A stretch of DNA of 64,000 nucleotides from NCBI GenBank assembly GCA_937120475.1, contig CAKZJV010000007.1, positions 2,372,068 through 2,436,067 on the forward strand. The letters are read 5' to 3'. Shown here one piece after another: positions 48,247 through 56,707 of the stretch; position 1 is the first letter of the stretch; each line of letters starts with the position of its first letter. This DNA comes from an uncultured Cryomorphaceae bacterium (lineage in GTDB: Bacteria; Bacteroidota; Bacteroidia; Flavobacteriales; Schleiferiaceae). The notes below the pieces were generated by a model. The model did not search any database. It was not told where the DNA came from and was given only the letters and a program-made list of their open reading frames with translations. Both the position numbers and the translations under genes were made by a program.

Positions 48247-48276
48247 AACTGAGGAGTGAGAATCACTCCTCAGTTT
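48247..48276 (-). terminator. Terminator hairpin after the tail-collar gene
   Basis: AACTGAGGAGTGA (48247-48259) pairs perfectly over 13 bp with TCACTCCTCAGTT (48263-48275) across a 3-nt loop. On the minus strand it is followed by AT-rich DNA with a short T-tract. It separates the tail-collar gene from cassette 5. Confidence 0.75.
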
Positions 48277-48289
48277 AAAGGGTGTGTGC

Positions 48290-48919
48290 CTAACTCCTTG
48301 AAGGATAAAGCCCTTGCAAACAAATAATATAATATACCGATAGCCAGGGCTGCATAATATTGAAGGGGTAGGAGCCTCCGTTATTTTGCACGGTAACTGA
48401 ACCGGTAATCGTGCTCAGGTCGGCTACACCGGTTACCGGGGCCGTATAAGAGGCCATATCCACCAGGGGAGAGCCATCACCACTATATATCTCTGCTCCA
48501 TCGGTATTGCAAAGGTGCATACCCGAGGCAGTAGTTTCTCCTCCCTGATCACTTACCGCCTGGGGAGTTACGGTAGCTGAACCCGATACGGGAGCGATAC
48601 CCCCGGCACCGCTAAACGAAGCGATGTGATTGTGAACCGGCAATTCATGAAGGCTCATAGTGTGGGTTTCCTGACCCGATCTTTGTCCTAATACGCGGTT
48701 GGTAAGTCCTGGTCCCTGGCCGGGCCCGATGGGTGCGCGTCCGCGCATGTCAGGTAAGCCGAAGGAGGTACGTCCGTCACCGCCATAAGTTGTTCCTAAT
48801 AAGGAAAATAGGGCCTGGTTTTGAGCAATTGACAATAATTGGCCAGCACAAAAGGCCCAGTTTCTGGGGGCAAAGTTTCCGGCAAAAATCCGGACCTCTG
48901 CTAAATAACCATTATCCAT
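48290..48919 (-). CDS. Phage tail collar domain protein (microcystin-dependent protein type)
   Basis: A 209-residue protein. The N-terminus holds the collar domain FAGNFAPRNWAFCAGQLLSIAQNQALFSLLGTTYGG with GRTSFGLPDMRGRAPIG, the signature of short tail-fibre-like or Mdp proteins. The rest is Gly/Thr/Ser-rich and ends in a C-terminal region similar to the same family. These proteins occur both in phages and as bacterial genes beside secretion or contractile systems. No phage genes are near. It has its own hairpin terminator and lies 166 nt upstream of cassette 5. Confidence 0.9.
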   Translation of the reverse strand: MDNGYLAEVRIFAGNFAPRNWAFCAGQLLSIAQNQALFSLLGTTYGGDGRTSFGLPDMRGRAPIGPGQGPGLTNRVLGQRSGQETHTMSLHELPVHNHIASFSGAGGIAPVSGSATVTPQAVSDQGGETTASGMHLCNTDGAEIYSGDGSPLVDMASYTAPVTGVADLSTITGSVTVQNNGGSYPFNIMQPWLSVYYIICLQGLYPSRS

Positions 48920-48977
48920 AAGATAAAATTTAATTGATTAATTAATTGGTAATTATGAAGGTTTGATACTTCCATTT

Positions 48978-49916
48978 TTAAAAATTAGCACTCAGAATTT
49001 TGTTATCAGGTTGGTAATAACGGGCAAAATCCTTTCCCGTGTAAATACCTTCTTCAACCGCTAATACATCCACCACCAAATCCAGATTTTCGTGTGTATT
49101 GATGCGCAAACTACCGTCTGCATCTACTTCCAGTCGGCCTGCTTTGCGATTTCCTGAGGGAGTCCCTTCCTCAATGCTCACAGCCGAAATACGAAGGGGT
49201 TTACCTTCTAAAAAAGCAATGGCTCCCTTATTCCAGGGGTTGGCGGCATTAACCAGGGCTTTTATATCTCTGGCTTTCATCTCGTCCCATTGTATAATAA
49301 GGTCGCGGGCGGTAGCCCGTGGATAGGTTTTAGCCTTTGCCTCATCCTGGGGTTGTAAGGGTATTTCGGCACCCCGTTCCTCCCATAAATTGATCAGTTT
49401 AACCAATGATGCTGCGCCCGAATAGGCCAGTTTGGTAATGTACATACCATGCGTATCATCAGGCGCAATAGCCACCGGGTCTGAGAAAACAATCGGGCCG
49501 GCATCCAGGTTTTCGGTAAGTTGATGAACCGTTACGGCTCCTTCTTTTTCCTGGTTTCGCAATTGCCAAAAGGTAGGTTCGGCCCCACGGTACTCCGGTA
49601 AAGGGGCATAATGAAAGTTGAACCAGGGCACACCTCCTTTATCCAATATTTCACTGGGAATGATGTAGGGAAAGGTGAGTACTACAACCAACTCGGGTTT
49701 TTCGCGCGATAACCAATCGGTGAGTTGATGCTTTAGATTTTGATTTTCAACTTTGAGGGGAACCAAACCGTAAGACCGGGCCATGTGCTCCAATTGATCG
49801 GTTTGCTCCGATGCTTTTGATGGCATCACCAAGGAGACAGGCACGCCATTGTGCAACAAAGTTTGCAAAGCCGGAAGACCGAGCCTTGAGCTCCCTAAAA
49901 CCCCTATTTTGACCAA
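48978..49916 (-). CDS. Formyltransferase-family protein, not tRNA-Met formyltransferase proper
   Basis: A 312-residue protein. The formyltransferase core has FNFHYAPLPEYRGAEPTFWQLRNQ with the catalytic Asn-x-His pair and LDAGPIV with the conserved Asp region, as in Fmt, PurN and the ArnA N-terminal domain. The C-terminal part (ARDLIIQWDEMKARDIKALVNAANPWNKGAIAFL) resembles the Fmt C-terminal fold. It starts with TTG at 49916; no other start keeps the Rossmann-like N-terminus (VKIGVLGSSRLG). It may act on sugar nucleotides or amines; it is not near def or fmt partners. Confidence 0.86.
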   Translation of the reverse strand: MVKIGVLGSSRLGLPALQTLLHNGVPVSLVMPSKASEQTDQLEHMARSYGLVPLKVENQNLKHQLTDWLSREKPELVVVLTFPYIIPSEILDKGGVPWFNFHYAPLPEYRGAEPTFWQLRNQEKEGAVTVHQLTENLDAGPIVFSDPVAIAPDDTHGMYITKLAYSGAASLVKLINLWEERGAEIPLQPQDEAKAKTYPRATARDLIIQWDEMKARDIKALVNAANPWNKGAIAFLEGKPLRISAVSIEEGTPSGNRKAGRLEVDADGSLRINTHENLDLVVDVLAVEEGIYTGKDFARYYQPDNKILSANF

Positions 49917-50043
49917 GGTGTAATGTTGATTAATGGTTTGGAAAGTGTAAATTAAGTATTTCTACAACATACCAAGGTTAAGCTTAGGTTTTTTTTAGTG
50001 AATGCCGCATTGTTTTTAGTGTACTGCCCGGTTTCCATTTCTT

Positions 50044-50075
50044 TTTGCGGTAATCATCTAAACGGTATTAATTTG
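50044..50075 (+). promoter_or_regulatory. Promoter of the lipoprotein gene at 50096
   Basis: TTTG (50044-50047), a 20-nt spacer and TTAATTTG (50068-50075) match the Bacteroidota consensus with one difference. The predicted start of transcription is about 15 nt before the ATG. Confidence 0.6.
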
Positions 50076-50095
50076 TAGCCCCAATTCCCTATTGA

Positions 50096-51352
50096 ATGAA
50101 GAAGTTATTATTTCCGGCAGTATTTGCCTTCGTGCTATTCTTGGCCGGGTGTTCCAAAGACCCAAAAGCACCGGTGCCAACCACTAATTGCAGTGCTAAG
50201 AGTGATCCCTTAAAGGTCGGCTTAAACGTCAATTTCGATCAGGCGCAGCGGATGAGCCTGGATAGCTGGAACGATGGCTGGGTAGCCCTCAATATGGATC
50301 ATGAAGACCGGGTGGTTATTTACAACGATCGTTTAGAAGAGGTGGAGAGCATGGCCATTAAAGCGGATGGGGTAGTATGTTTGGCTGACGGAAGCCTGCT
50401 GGTACTAAAATCCCATAAGTACGATTACCACCACCCGTTCGATCCGACTTTTTCAGTGTGGGCGTGGTTTACTGTAGGCTATAACGGCTGCCAGCTTGCC
50501 TACAGTTATGGGCGCCCCTTTAATGAGTATAGCACCTTTGACATGAATACGGAGCTCTATCACTACGACCGGAATGGTAACCAGTTGGGCTATCAAAAAG
50601 TAAAGGGCTATGCAGAGAATATAGCCCGTACCGTAGCACAAGCCCCTTCAGGTACCGTTTTTATGGCTCTTGAGAATCTGGATACGGCCCATACACGCTT
50701 CGTGATTCGCAACGGCTCTTTTATGGATACCGTACTACAGCACCTGAATGAAAAGGAACTATGGTTGTATGAGTGGGACCTGAAATCCGGTAAGCTCAAT
50801 AGCACGCTGGTGGCAGCTGATCTTAAAAGTGACCACAGTGCTTACCAGGAGGGCCATTTGTTTTTACACCGCAATAAGTTCTGGTATGCCGGTTATGAAG
50901 AGGCCCTTTTATTTGGCTTACAGGGAGACGTGTTGAAGAGGGCCCCATTTTACGGAAAGGATTGTTTGGAATTGCTGCGGGACGCACGTCCTTCGCCACA
51001 GGGTATGATTATTTTTTCGGATCATGTCTCCGGAGATCAACCGCTGTATGAAATGGATGAAAATTTTGAAGTTACCAATGTGCCTAACTTATTACATACC
51101 GATGCTTCAACCGGGAGTGCCAGGCTCATAGCCTCTGATGCCGGAAACTATTACATGACTACCTACAGTTCGTTGCGAAGAGAGGGCTCGGCCCCGCAAA
51201 TTTTATGGCAGAGAGGCTCAGGTGATACGGGAATTATTCCGTTTACCTTTAAAAGAGGTTGCAACGGAGCTTTTTACGGTATAGCCTCCGGGGGGAACCA
51301 ATATTTTCTGGTGAGGCTCAGTGAGGACGGAAGCTTTCCACCTGGCTTATAA
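50096..51352 (+). CDS. Lipoprotein of unknown function with beta-propeller-like repeats
   Basis: A 418-residue protein. The signal peptide carries a lipobox with cleavage before Cys19 (LAGC-SKD). The body consists of repeated short strands (WNDGWVALNMDHEDRVVIYND, ADGVVCLADGSLLVLKSH, DGNYYMTTYSSL-like), suggesting a seven- or eight-bladed beta-propeller, but I recognise no named family. The sequence is expected in the inner leaflet of the outer membrane facing the periplasm or on the surface. It is divergent from the formyltransferase gene and ends 6 bp inside the ridA gene. Confidence 0.8.
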   Translation: MKKLLFPAVFAFVLFLAGCSKDPKAPVPTTNCSAKSDPLKVGLNVNFDQAQRMSLDSWNDGWVALNMDHEDRVVIYNDRLEEVESMAIKADGVVCLADGSLLVLKSHKYDYHHPFDPTFSVWAWFTVGYNGCQLAYSYGRPFNEYSTFDMNTELYHYDRNGNQLGYQKVKGYAENIARTVAQAPSGTVFMALENLDTAHTRFVIRNGSFMDTVLQHLNEKELWLYEWDLKSGKLNSTLVAADLKSDHSAYQEGHLFLHRNKFWYAGYEEALLFGLQGDVLKRAPFYGKDCLELLRDARPSPQGMIIFSDHVSGDQPLYEMDENFEVTNVPNLLHTDASTGSARLIASDAGNYYMTTYSSLRREGSAPQILWQRGSGDTGIIPFTFKRGCNGAFYGIASGGNQYFLVRLSEDGSFPPGL

Positions 51353-51760
51353 TTCGGCTACACATTTGAGCTCGATGGCAATGGGCGTAGGCAGGGCCGC
51401 AATAGCAATGGTGGTGCGGCAGGGCTTAGGGTCAATGTCCTTAAAGTAGTCGGCATAAATACCATTGAAAGTGTGGAAATCACGTTTCATATCCACCAAA
51501 AAAACCTGAATATCCACGAGTTGGTCCCAACTACTCCCGTGCTCTTCGAGTATGGCCTTAACATTGGCAAAAACCGAATGTACTTGTGCGGCAAAATCGA
51601 ATTGGCGAAAGTTGCCATTGTGATCCAGCTCCAGGCCGGGTACCCCTGAATCATGAGCATCACTACCGGCAATACGAGGCCCCACACCACTTAAAAACAG
51701 CAGGTTTCCAACTTTGCGGGCCAAGGGGTACAATCCAACGGGTTTAGGGGCTTTGCTCAT
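51347..51760 (-). CDS. ridA: RidA-family enamine/imine deaminase
   Basis: A 137-residue protein from ATG 51760; the GTG at 51769 gives three more residues and is less likely. NLLFLSGVGPRI, the QVHSVFANVKAIL helix and the PCRTTIAIAALP segment with the catalytic Arg are family marks. RidA proteins hydrolyse reactive enamines formed by PLP enzymes such as threonine dehydratase. The family also includes members acting on other substrates. It is the first gene upstream of the 351-residue membrane protein in opposite or shared transcription on the minus strand. Confidence 0.92.
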   Translation of the reverse strand: MSKAPKPVGLYPLARKVGNLLFLSGVGPRIAGSDAHDSGVPGLELDHNGNFRQFDFAAQVHSVFANVKAILEEHGSSWDQLVDIQVFLVDMKRDFHTFNGIYADYFKDIDPKPCRTTIAIAALPTPIAIELKCVAEL

Positions 51761-51796
51761 AATATGCACTTTTAGGCAAATATGAGGAATTAGCGT

Positions 51797-52852
51797 TTAA
51801 ATACCCTTAAGGATACCTCCAATAACCGGGAAAAGGCTGGTGATAACCGGGGAGGCGATGGTTAAAAGCACGCGGGGGTTATTGAGCTTCATAAACTTAT
51901 CGCTGGCTTCTTTTATGGCTGCTTTAGCCTCTTCCGAGGGGGCTTGCTGTAAAGCCTCCTCGTTCAATTTTTGTACTTTAAAATAAGTGGGGATGTAAAA
52001 CAACAGGATGAAAAAAGTAAATACCGCTCCATAAAGAACAAGCAGGCGTTCAGGAAGGAGAAAGCTAAGGTCACCGATTACGCTCTCCTGCGTGGCCTGA
52101 TACATAAAGTAAGTGGTAACCACGGTAAATACCAATACTACACTTAATACCACCAGTAGGTGATAGGAAAGGCGGTTTATTTGGATGAGGCGCTGCTTTA
52201 CTTTTTCCACCCCTTCACCCCAATCTTCTATTACACTATTCCCGATAAGTATCAAGCAAAAAATGCATGCAAAACCTAGTGCATAACCAGGTACCTGTAT
52301 TTGCCAAATCAGGCTCTCGGAGGGATAAAAAACTTCCGGAAAGAAATGCCAGAGCCGCAAGGGTGGAATCAATTGATGGGAAGGAACAAATTTACCGGTT
52401 GCCAGCAAGGCCACCATAACTATGGACAGCAGGCTTAAGAGGATAACAATCCATAAACGGCTTATAAATTCTTTTTTCCTGAAGGTGCTGAAGGTGAATA
52501 AGGGCAAATACAGGAGCGCTCCAAAGCAGAAACCATTGAATATCAGGAATAGGAGTACCCAAGTGAGCAGGTTGGGCCGCAGGTTTAAAAAGAACCATCC
52601 GTCTTTCTCATGCAGAAGAACTTCTTGCGCCCCCCGTTCATCGGATTCCAGGGGTGTAAAGTACCCCTCCATTACGGCCGGGCTTCGCATCTGGAAGCGA
52701 TAAACGGTATCATCCTGGGTCCAGCAAAATTCCCGCTGATGGCCCTCCTGAAAATCCGGTTGGTAATGGCGGTGGAAAATGTACAAGGACAAGGCAATAC
52801 CGGCAAATACTACAAAAAGGAAACCGTTGAATACGGTAGGAGACAGTTTCAT
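51797..52852 (-). CDS. Multi-pass membrane protein, unknown function
   Basis: A 351-residue protein with an N-terminal helix (FNGFLFVVFAGIALSLYIF), a soluble insert of about 90 residues (DFQEGHQREFCWTQDDTVYRF to VLLHEKDGWFFL), and about five further helices (LLTWVLLFLIFNGFCFGALLYL, LWIVILLSLLSIVMVALLA, YALGFACIFCLILIGNSVI, LLVVLSVVLVFTVVTTYFMY, LYGAVFTFFILLFYIPTYF). The C-terminal end has an amphipathic helix and a last hydrophobic stretch. No family is recognised. It is divergent from the gene at 52938. Confidence 0.75.
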   Translation of the reverse strand: MKLSPTVFNGFLFVVFAGIALSLYIFHRHYQPDFQEGHQREFCWTQDDTVYRFQMRSPAVMEGYFTPLESDERGAQEVLLHEKDGWFFLNLRPNLLTWVLLFLIFNGFCFGALLYLPLFTFSTFRKKEFISRLWIVILLSLLSIVMVALLATGKFVPSHQLIPPLRLWHFFPEVFYPSESLIWQIQVPGYALGFACIFCLILIGNSVIEDWGEGVEKVKQRLIQINRLSYHLLVVLSVVLVFTVVTTYFMYQATQESVIGDLSFLLPERLLVLYGAVFTFFILLFYIPTYFKVQKLNEEALQQAPSEEAKAAIKEASDKFMKLNNPRVLLTIASPVITSLFPVIGGILKGI

Positions 52853-52937
52853 AATGAAAGGTTTGGTATAGTGAAATTACAAATATTTCGCACCGCTTGG
52901 GTAAACATTAGTGGCCCCGTTTTCATTTTTTCAGGGT

Positions 52938-53606
52938 ATGGAACCACAACCTTCGATATACCCTTTTGGCTTACGCATTGACGAACCGGTGACCATGATA
53001 ACCGATGTACTGGTAGCAGCCGTATGCTTTTACGCCTTTTTTAAACTTCGGCCATTGGCCAGTGAGAAACTGCACAATAGGCTACTGGTTTTTTTCGCCT
53101 TAATGGGTACGGCTACTTTTTTGGGCGGGGTGCTTGGTCATGGCTTTTTGTACACTACCGGCTTTTACGCCAAACTTCCGGGCTGGCTCATCAGTATGTT
53201 GGCCGTAAACTTTGTGGAGCGCGCCATGATCCGGTATTCCCGCGCTGCACTATCGCCAAAAACCATCCGTGTGCTTACCGTACTGAACTGGACAGAACTG
53301 ATTGTTTTTGCGGCACTGGCTTTTGGAACACTCAACTTTCTGTACGTAGAAATACACTCTACCTACGGTTTTCTGGTGGTGGTTTTCACGCTTTGCGTGG
53401 TTAATTACCTGCGTGGTAACCGTACTCCCTTTGTATATTTTACCATGATAGCGGTAGCCATGATTTTTATTTGCTCGGTAATATTTGTGGCGCAGCTGGG
53501 CATTCACCGTTGGTTCAATCATGCTGACCTGGCCCATATTTTCATGGCCCTGGGAGCCTATTTCTTTTACCGTGCGGCCCGCTCCCTAATGCAGGGTGAG
53601 TACTAA
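52938..53606 (+). CDS. Seven-helix membrane protein resembling DUF6962
   Basis: A 222-residue protein from ATG 52938, chosen over ATG 52911 because the shorter start begins directly with the IDEPVTMITDVLVAAVCFYA helix region. About seven membrane helices are predicted. The start (EPVTMITD) followed by a family of short helices with HGFLYTTGF and a conserved His/Arg set resembles DUF6962 proteins, but this is from memory and not certain. Function is unknown. It ends 2 bp before the convergent GH16-like gene. Confidence 0.75.
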   Translation: MEPQPSIYPFGLRIDEPVTMITDVLVAAVCFYAFFKLRPLASEKLHNRLLVFFALMGTATFLGGVLGHGFLYTTGFYAKLPGWLISMLAVNFVERAMIRYSRAALSPKTIRVLTVLNWTELIVFAALAFGTLNFLYVEIHSTYGFLVVVFTLCVVNYLRGNRTPFVYFTMIAVAMIFICSVIFVAQLGIHRWFNHADLAHIFMALGAYFFYRAARSLMQGEY

Positions 53607-53608
53607 AT

Positions 53609-55612
53609 TTATTCCACGGTTATCTCGTACACCTCGCCCTTGATATCCCGCAAAGGAAAAGGGATGTCGTTCTGTTCAAAGGCCGGAATACCCCACCAGG
53701 CAGTATTGTGGAATTCCTGCGAAACTACCGGCACCATCTGGTTATCCGGAATGGTGGTCATGGAGGTATCCATTACACAAAAGGTACGCAACTGCTCTTT
53801 GGAAGGCCCCATCCGGTAAATGATTTTATGCGGTTGCCAATCAATCTGGTAATAATATATTTCGCCCATCATGCCATCGTGTGGGGTCATAGTTTTAGCG
53901 GTAAGTGCCTGGTAATCGTAATCCCAGCGGTGGTAGGTATATAGTTCATTGTTGAAGGAGCGGCTTTGCGCGCCAATAATAGGGCTGGAAGGATCATTGC
54001 AGGCCATATCCCAATTGGTGGCAGCCACCATAATTTCATCCTCGAAGCTTTCCTGTCCGGGAGGGTAGGGTGTGGAAGGGCCATAAGAAGTTTGTGGCCA
54101 GTAGGGTGAAGTTTTTAAAATTTCGATGTCTATTTCACTGTACGCCACCTGGGTTTTTCGTTCGCCCCCACTTTTTGGGCGGTAACCTACCTGGTCACAG
54201 CTACTGCGCTGGTTCCACTGTTCGTCACCCTGGTTGAGCAGCCAAAAGGCGCAGGTGAGTCCATTCCAAACCCGGTGGGGGCTTACAATTTTTGGGAAAC
54301 GCACTTTAGCGGTGTACTTACCGTAGGTTAAGCCGATTCGCCCCTTAATACCTGAATTTTGTTTTTGCAATTGTTCCGCGCTTCCCCGGTTGATGAGGCT
54401 TATGAATTCTCCCTCGGGGTTGTAATCTACACTTCTGCAACCACATTTTTCAAAGCCTACCTCTGACTGTACACGTTGATCATCTGAAAAGGCCGATGCA
54501 TTTTCACGGTATTGCTGGCGTGTATAGCCCTCACCGGTAACATCATAGGCCACCGGAATATTGTTCAGCCTAAAATCTCCCACCGGATCATGCGCATAAG
54601 GTTCAAAAAGCGCGTTCACATACAGCGCATCAGAAGCGTTGCAGTAGGACAGGGTATTGCTGCCCCGGCAACGGCTGCTGTCCTCCTCCTTACGGTAAAG
54701 CCCGGGCTCACCGTTAAAAGTAAGTTGGGCACTAAAGGCACTGTCGTTTTTCACTGACCATAGGTCCAGCAATTTATGATCAGCGTGCGAGTAATAGAAA
54801 TAGGGATTTACACGGGCGTTGGTGTTGGGATCGGGTTTGGAAAGGTCCACCGCATATTCGGGTAATTTTTCCAATGATTCGGCCGTGGTCAGTATCACCA
54901 TAACGCTGTAATTCCCCATTCTTGGATTCTGTTTCCAGCGGTTATTGACCGGTTCATTACCCCGTTCGAAATCTATAGCCCATAAAGCATCCTTTTTCAA
55001 CTGTTTTTCCAGAGCAATGCCCTGCTGGCGGGCCTTTTCCTGAACTTGCTTATACCACTCGGGTGTACTGCGAATGCGGTTGATAAACTCTTCCAGGCGT
55101 TCTTCGGTGTAGGAAACCGGGGTAATATTTTCGCCAAAATAATCCTGAAGGTTGAGTGGGTTGCCCACTACTCTAAAGGAATCTTTTACCGCCAGGGTTT
55201 GCTTCTGTTTGACTGTGCCCAGGGGGCGAAAACCGCTGGCATCATGCCAGCTTCCGTAGAAATTGTGCACTGCAGCCGGATTGGGAATCTTCTTTTTATA
55301 GGAATCCGTCACAAACTCCCGGACCTTATAACTTTCGTTCTGGTAAACCACTTTATAATAGTAATCTACATCTGCACGCCCGGGGTTGTGTACCTCAAAA
55401 GATAGGTGAATGTAGGTGTGGTTGTCCGGTATGGTAATGCCGTTTACGTAAGCCGAGTCCAGGGATAGCTGTATTTGATTATCGGCAAAATCACTGGCTA
55501 CCTCCAGGTTCTGAATCCGCTTAATGCCAACTTTGGGTGAAGAGGAGTTGTTTGGTTTTGAGCAGGATAACAGGAAGGTGGCCAGGGTGATGAATGAAAG
55601 GGTGAAGCGCAT
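53609..55612 (-). CDS. Lipoprotein with C-terminal GH16-like glucanase/lectin domain
   Basis: A 667-residue protein from ATG 55612, preferred over ATG 55672 because it starts the lipoprotein signal (LATFLLSC). The N-terminal about 370 residues are unassigned beta-rich sequence. The C-terminal part (from about 375: LTYGKYTAKVRFP) is a concanavalin A-like fold with EIDIE at about 493-497, matching the catalytic GH16 pattern ExDxE, and a later YQIDWQPHKIIYRMG segment in the usual place. It could hydrolyse beta-1,3 or mixed linked glucans or bind polysaccharide. It is a surface lipoprotein candidate, and it is not beside SusCD genes. Confidence 0.83.
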   Translation of the reverse strand: MRFTLSFITLATFLLSCSKPNNSSSPKVGIKRIQNLEVASDFADNQIQLSLDSAYVNGITIPDNHTYIHLSFEVHNPGRADVDYYYKVVYQNESYKVREFVTDSYKKKIPNPAAVHNFYGSWHDASGFRPLGTVKQKQTLAVKDSFRVVGNPLNLQDYFGENITPVSYTEERLEEFINRIRSTPEWYKQVQEKARQQGIALEKQLKKDALWAIDFERGNEPVNNRWKQNPRMGNYSVMVILTTAESLEKLPEYAVDLSKPDPNTNARVNPYFYYSHADHKLLDLWSVKNDSAFSAQLTFNGEPGLYRKEEDSSRCRGSNTLSYCNASDALYVNALFEPYAHDPVGDFRLNNIPVAYDVTGEGYTRQQYRENASAFSDDQRVQSEVGFEKCGCRSVDYNPEGEFISLINRGSAEQLQKQNSGIKGRIGLTYGKYTAKVRFPKIVSPHRVWNGLTCAFWLLNQGDEQWNQRSSCDQVGYRPKSGGERKTQVAYSEIDIEILKTSPYWPQTSYGPSTPYPPGQESFEDEIMVAATNWDMACNDPSSPIIGAQSRSFNNELYTYHRWDYDYQALTAKTMTPHDGMMGEIYYYQIDWQPHKIIYRMGPSKEQLRTFCVMDTSMTTIPDNQMVPVVSQEFHNTAWWGIPAFEQNDIPFPLRDIKGEVYEITVE

Positions 55613-55699
55613 AGGTTCATTAAAATTGCCGAGCCCGAATATAATCATAATAAAAGGCCAGCGAGCAAACAATTCGGTGGCGATAAAGGTCTTACAAAT

Positions 55700-56707
55700 A
55701 TGTCACTGCTTCAATTCAATGATAAGGGCATTTACTGCGCTGCGGCCGATGTTTATATTGATCCGTGGAAACCGGTTAAAAGGGCTTTGATCACCCATGC
55801 TCATGCGGATCATGCCCGGTTCGGGCACGAGCATTACCTGTGCCATAGCGACTCGGCCCCGGTGATGCGGCACCGCCTGGGTAACAATATAAGTTTACAA
55901 ACCGTGCATTACGGGGTTTCTACGAAACACAATGGCGTTGAATTTACTTTTTACCCGGCTGGCCATATTCCCGGTTCGGCTCAAATTAAAGTAGAATACC
56001 AGGGTGAAAGCTGGGTGGTAAGTGGCGATTACAAACTGGAAGACGATGGGCTTTCCACTCCTTTTGAGCCGGTGCAGTGCCAGCATTTCATTACTGAATC
56101 AACCTTTGGGCTACCGGTGTATGCCTGGGATGATCAGCGATCCGTATTCGAGGAGATCAACGCCTGGTGGCGGCAAAACCAAAGCGAGGGCCGCGTAAGT
56201 GTAATTGCCGGCTATTCGCTGGGTAAGGCGCAGCGCATTTTGCGGGGTGTGGATACTTCCATAGGAAAGATATTCACCCATGGTGCGGTGGAAAATACCA
56301 ATGAGGTTTTAAGGGCACAGGGTTTGGAACTTCCCGAAACTATCCTGGTAAATCCGGAGCATAAAAAGGCCGATTTTAAGGGTGCCCTGGTGGTATGCCC
56401 TCCTTCAGCTATGGGCAGCACCTGGATGCGAAAATTTGCTCCTTACAGCACCGGGTTCTGCTCCGGATGGATGCGCTTGAGAGGTGCCCGCAGGCGCAGA
56501 GCAATGGACCGTGGCTTTATACTTTCTGACCATGCCGACTGGCCCGGTTTAAATAGAGCCGTGCAAGAAACCGGGGCGGAAAATATATATGTTACCCACG
56601 GGTATAAAGACATTTACGCACGCTGGCTGCGGGAAAGTATGGGTTTAAACGCTCAACCCGTGGATACCCTTTACGAAGACCAGGGGGAATCCGACAGTTC
56701 TGATTGA
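55700..56707 (+). CDS. Ligase-associated MBL-fold DNA exonuclease (orphan)
   Basis: A 335-residue metallo-beta-lactamase protein. HAHADHARFGH holds the HxHxDH metal site; FYPAGHIPGSAQIKVE and VVSGDYKLEDDG are the usual following motifs, and LSDHADWPGL closes the site. It belongs to the family usually found with an ATP-dependent DNA ligase and a Lhr-like helicase in a repair operon. Neither is in the window; the neighbours are the GH16-like lipoprotein and an antiporter, with which it is divergent and convergent. It ends at the base before the antiporter gene stop. Confidence 0.9.
   Translation: MSLLQFNDKGIYCAAADVYIDPWKPVKRALITHAHADHARFGHEHYLCHSDSAPVMRHRLGNNISLQTVHYGVSTKHNGVEFTFYPAGHIPGSAQIKVEYQGESWVVSGDYKLEDDGLSTPFEPVQCQHFITESTFGLPVYAWDDQRSVFEEINAWWRQNQSEGRVSVIAGYSLGKAQRILRGVDTSIGKIFTHGAVENTNEVLRAQGLELPETILVNPEHKKADFKGALVVCPPSAMGSTWMRKFAPYSTGFCSGWMRLRGARRRRAMDRGFILSDHADWPGLNRAVQETGAENIYVTHGYKDIYARWLRESMGLNAQPVDTLYEDQGESDSSD

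Noticed and set aside
48290-48919. Prophage or tailocin remnant, because of a tail-collar domain
   Set aside because: No capsid, sheath, baseplate, integrase or lysis gene is near, and the domain is common in stand-alone bacterial proteins.
48978-49916. fmt, methionyl-tRNA formyltransferase
   Set aside because: The core motifs fit the wider family, but several regions differ and def is absent; a specific fmt call is not supported.
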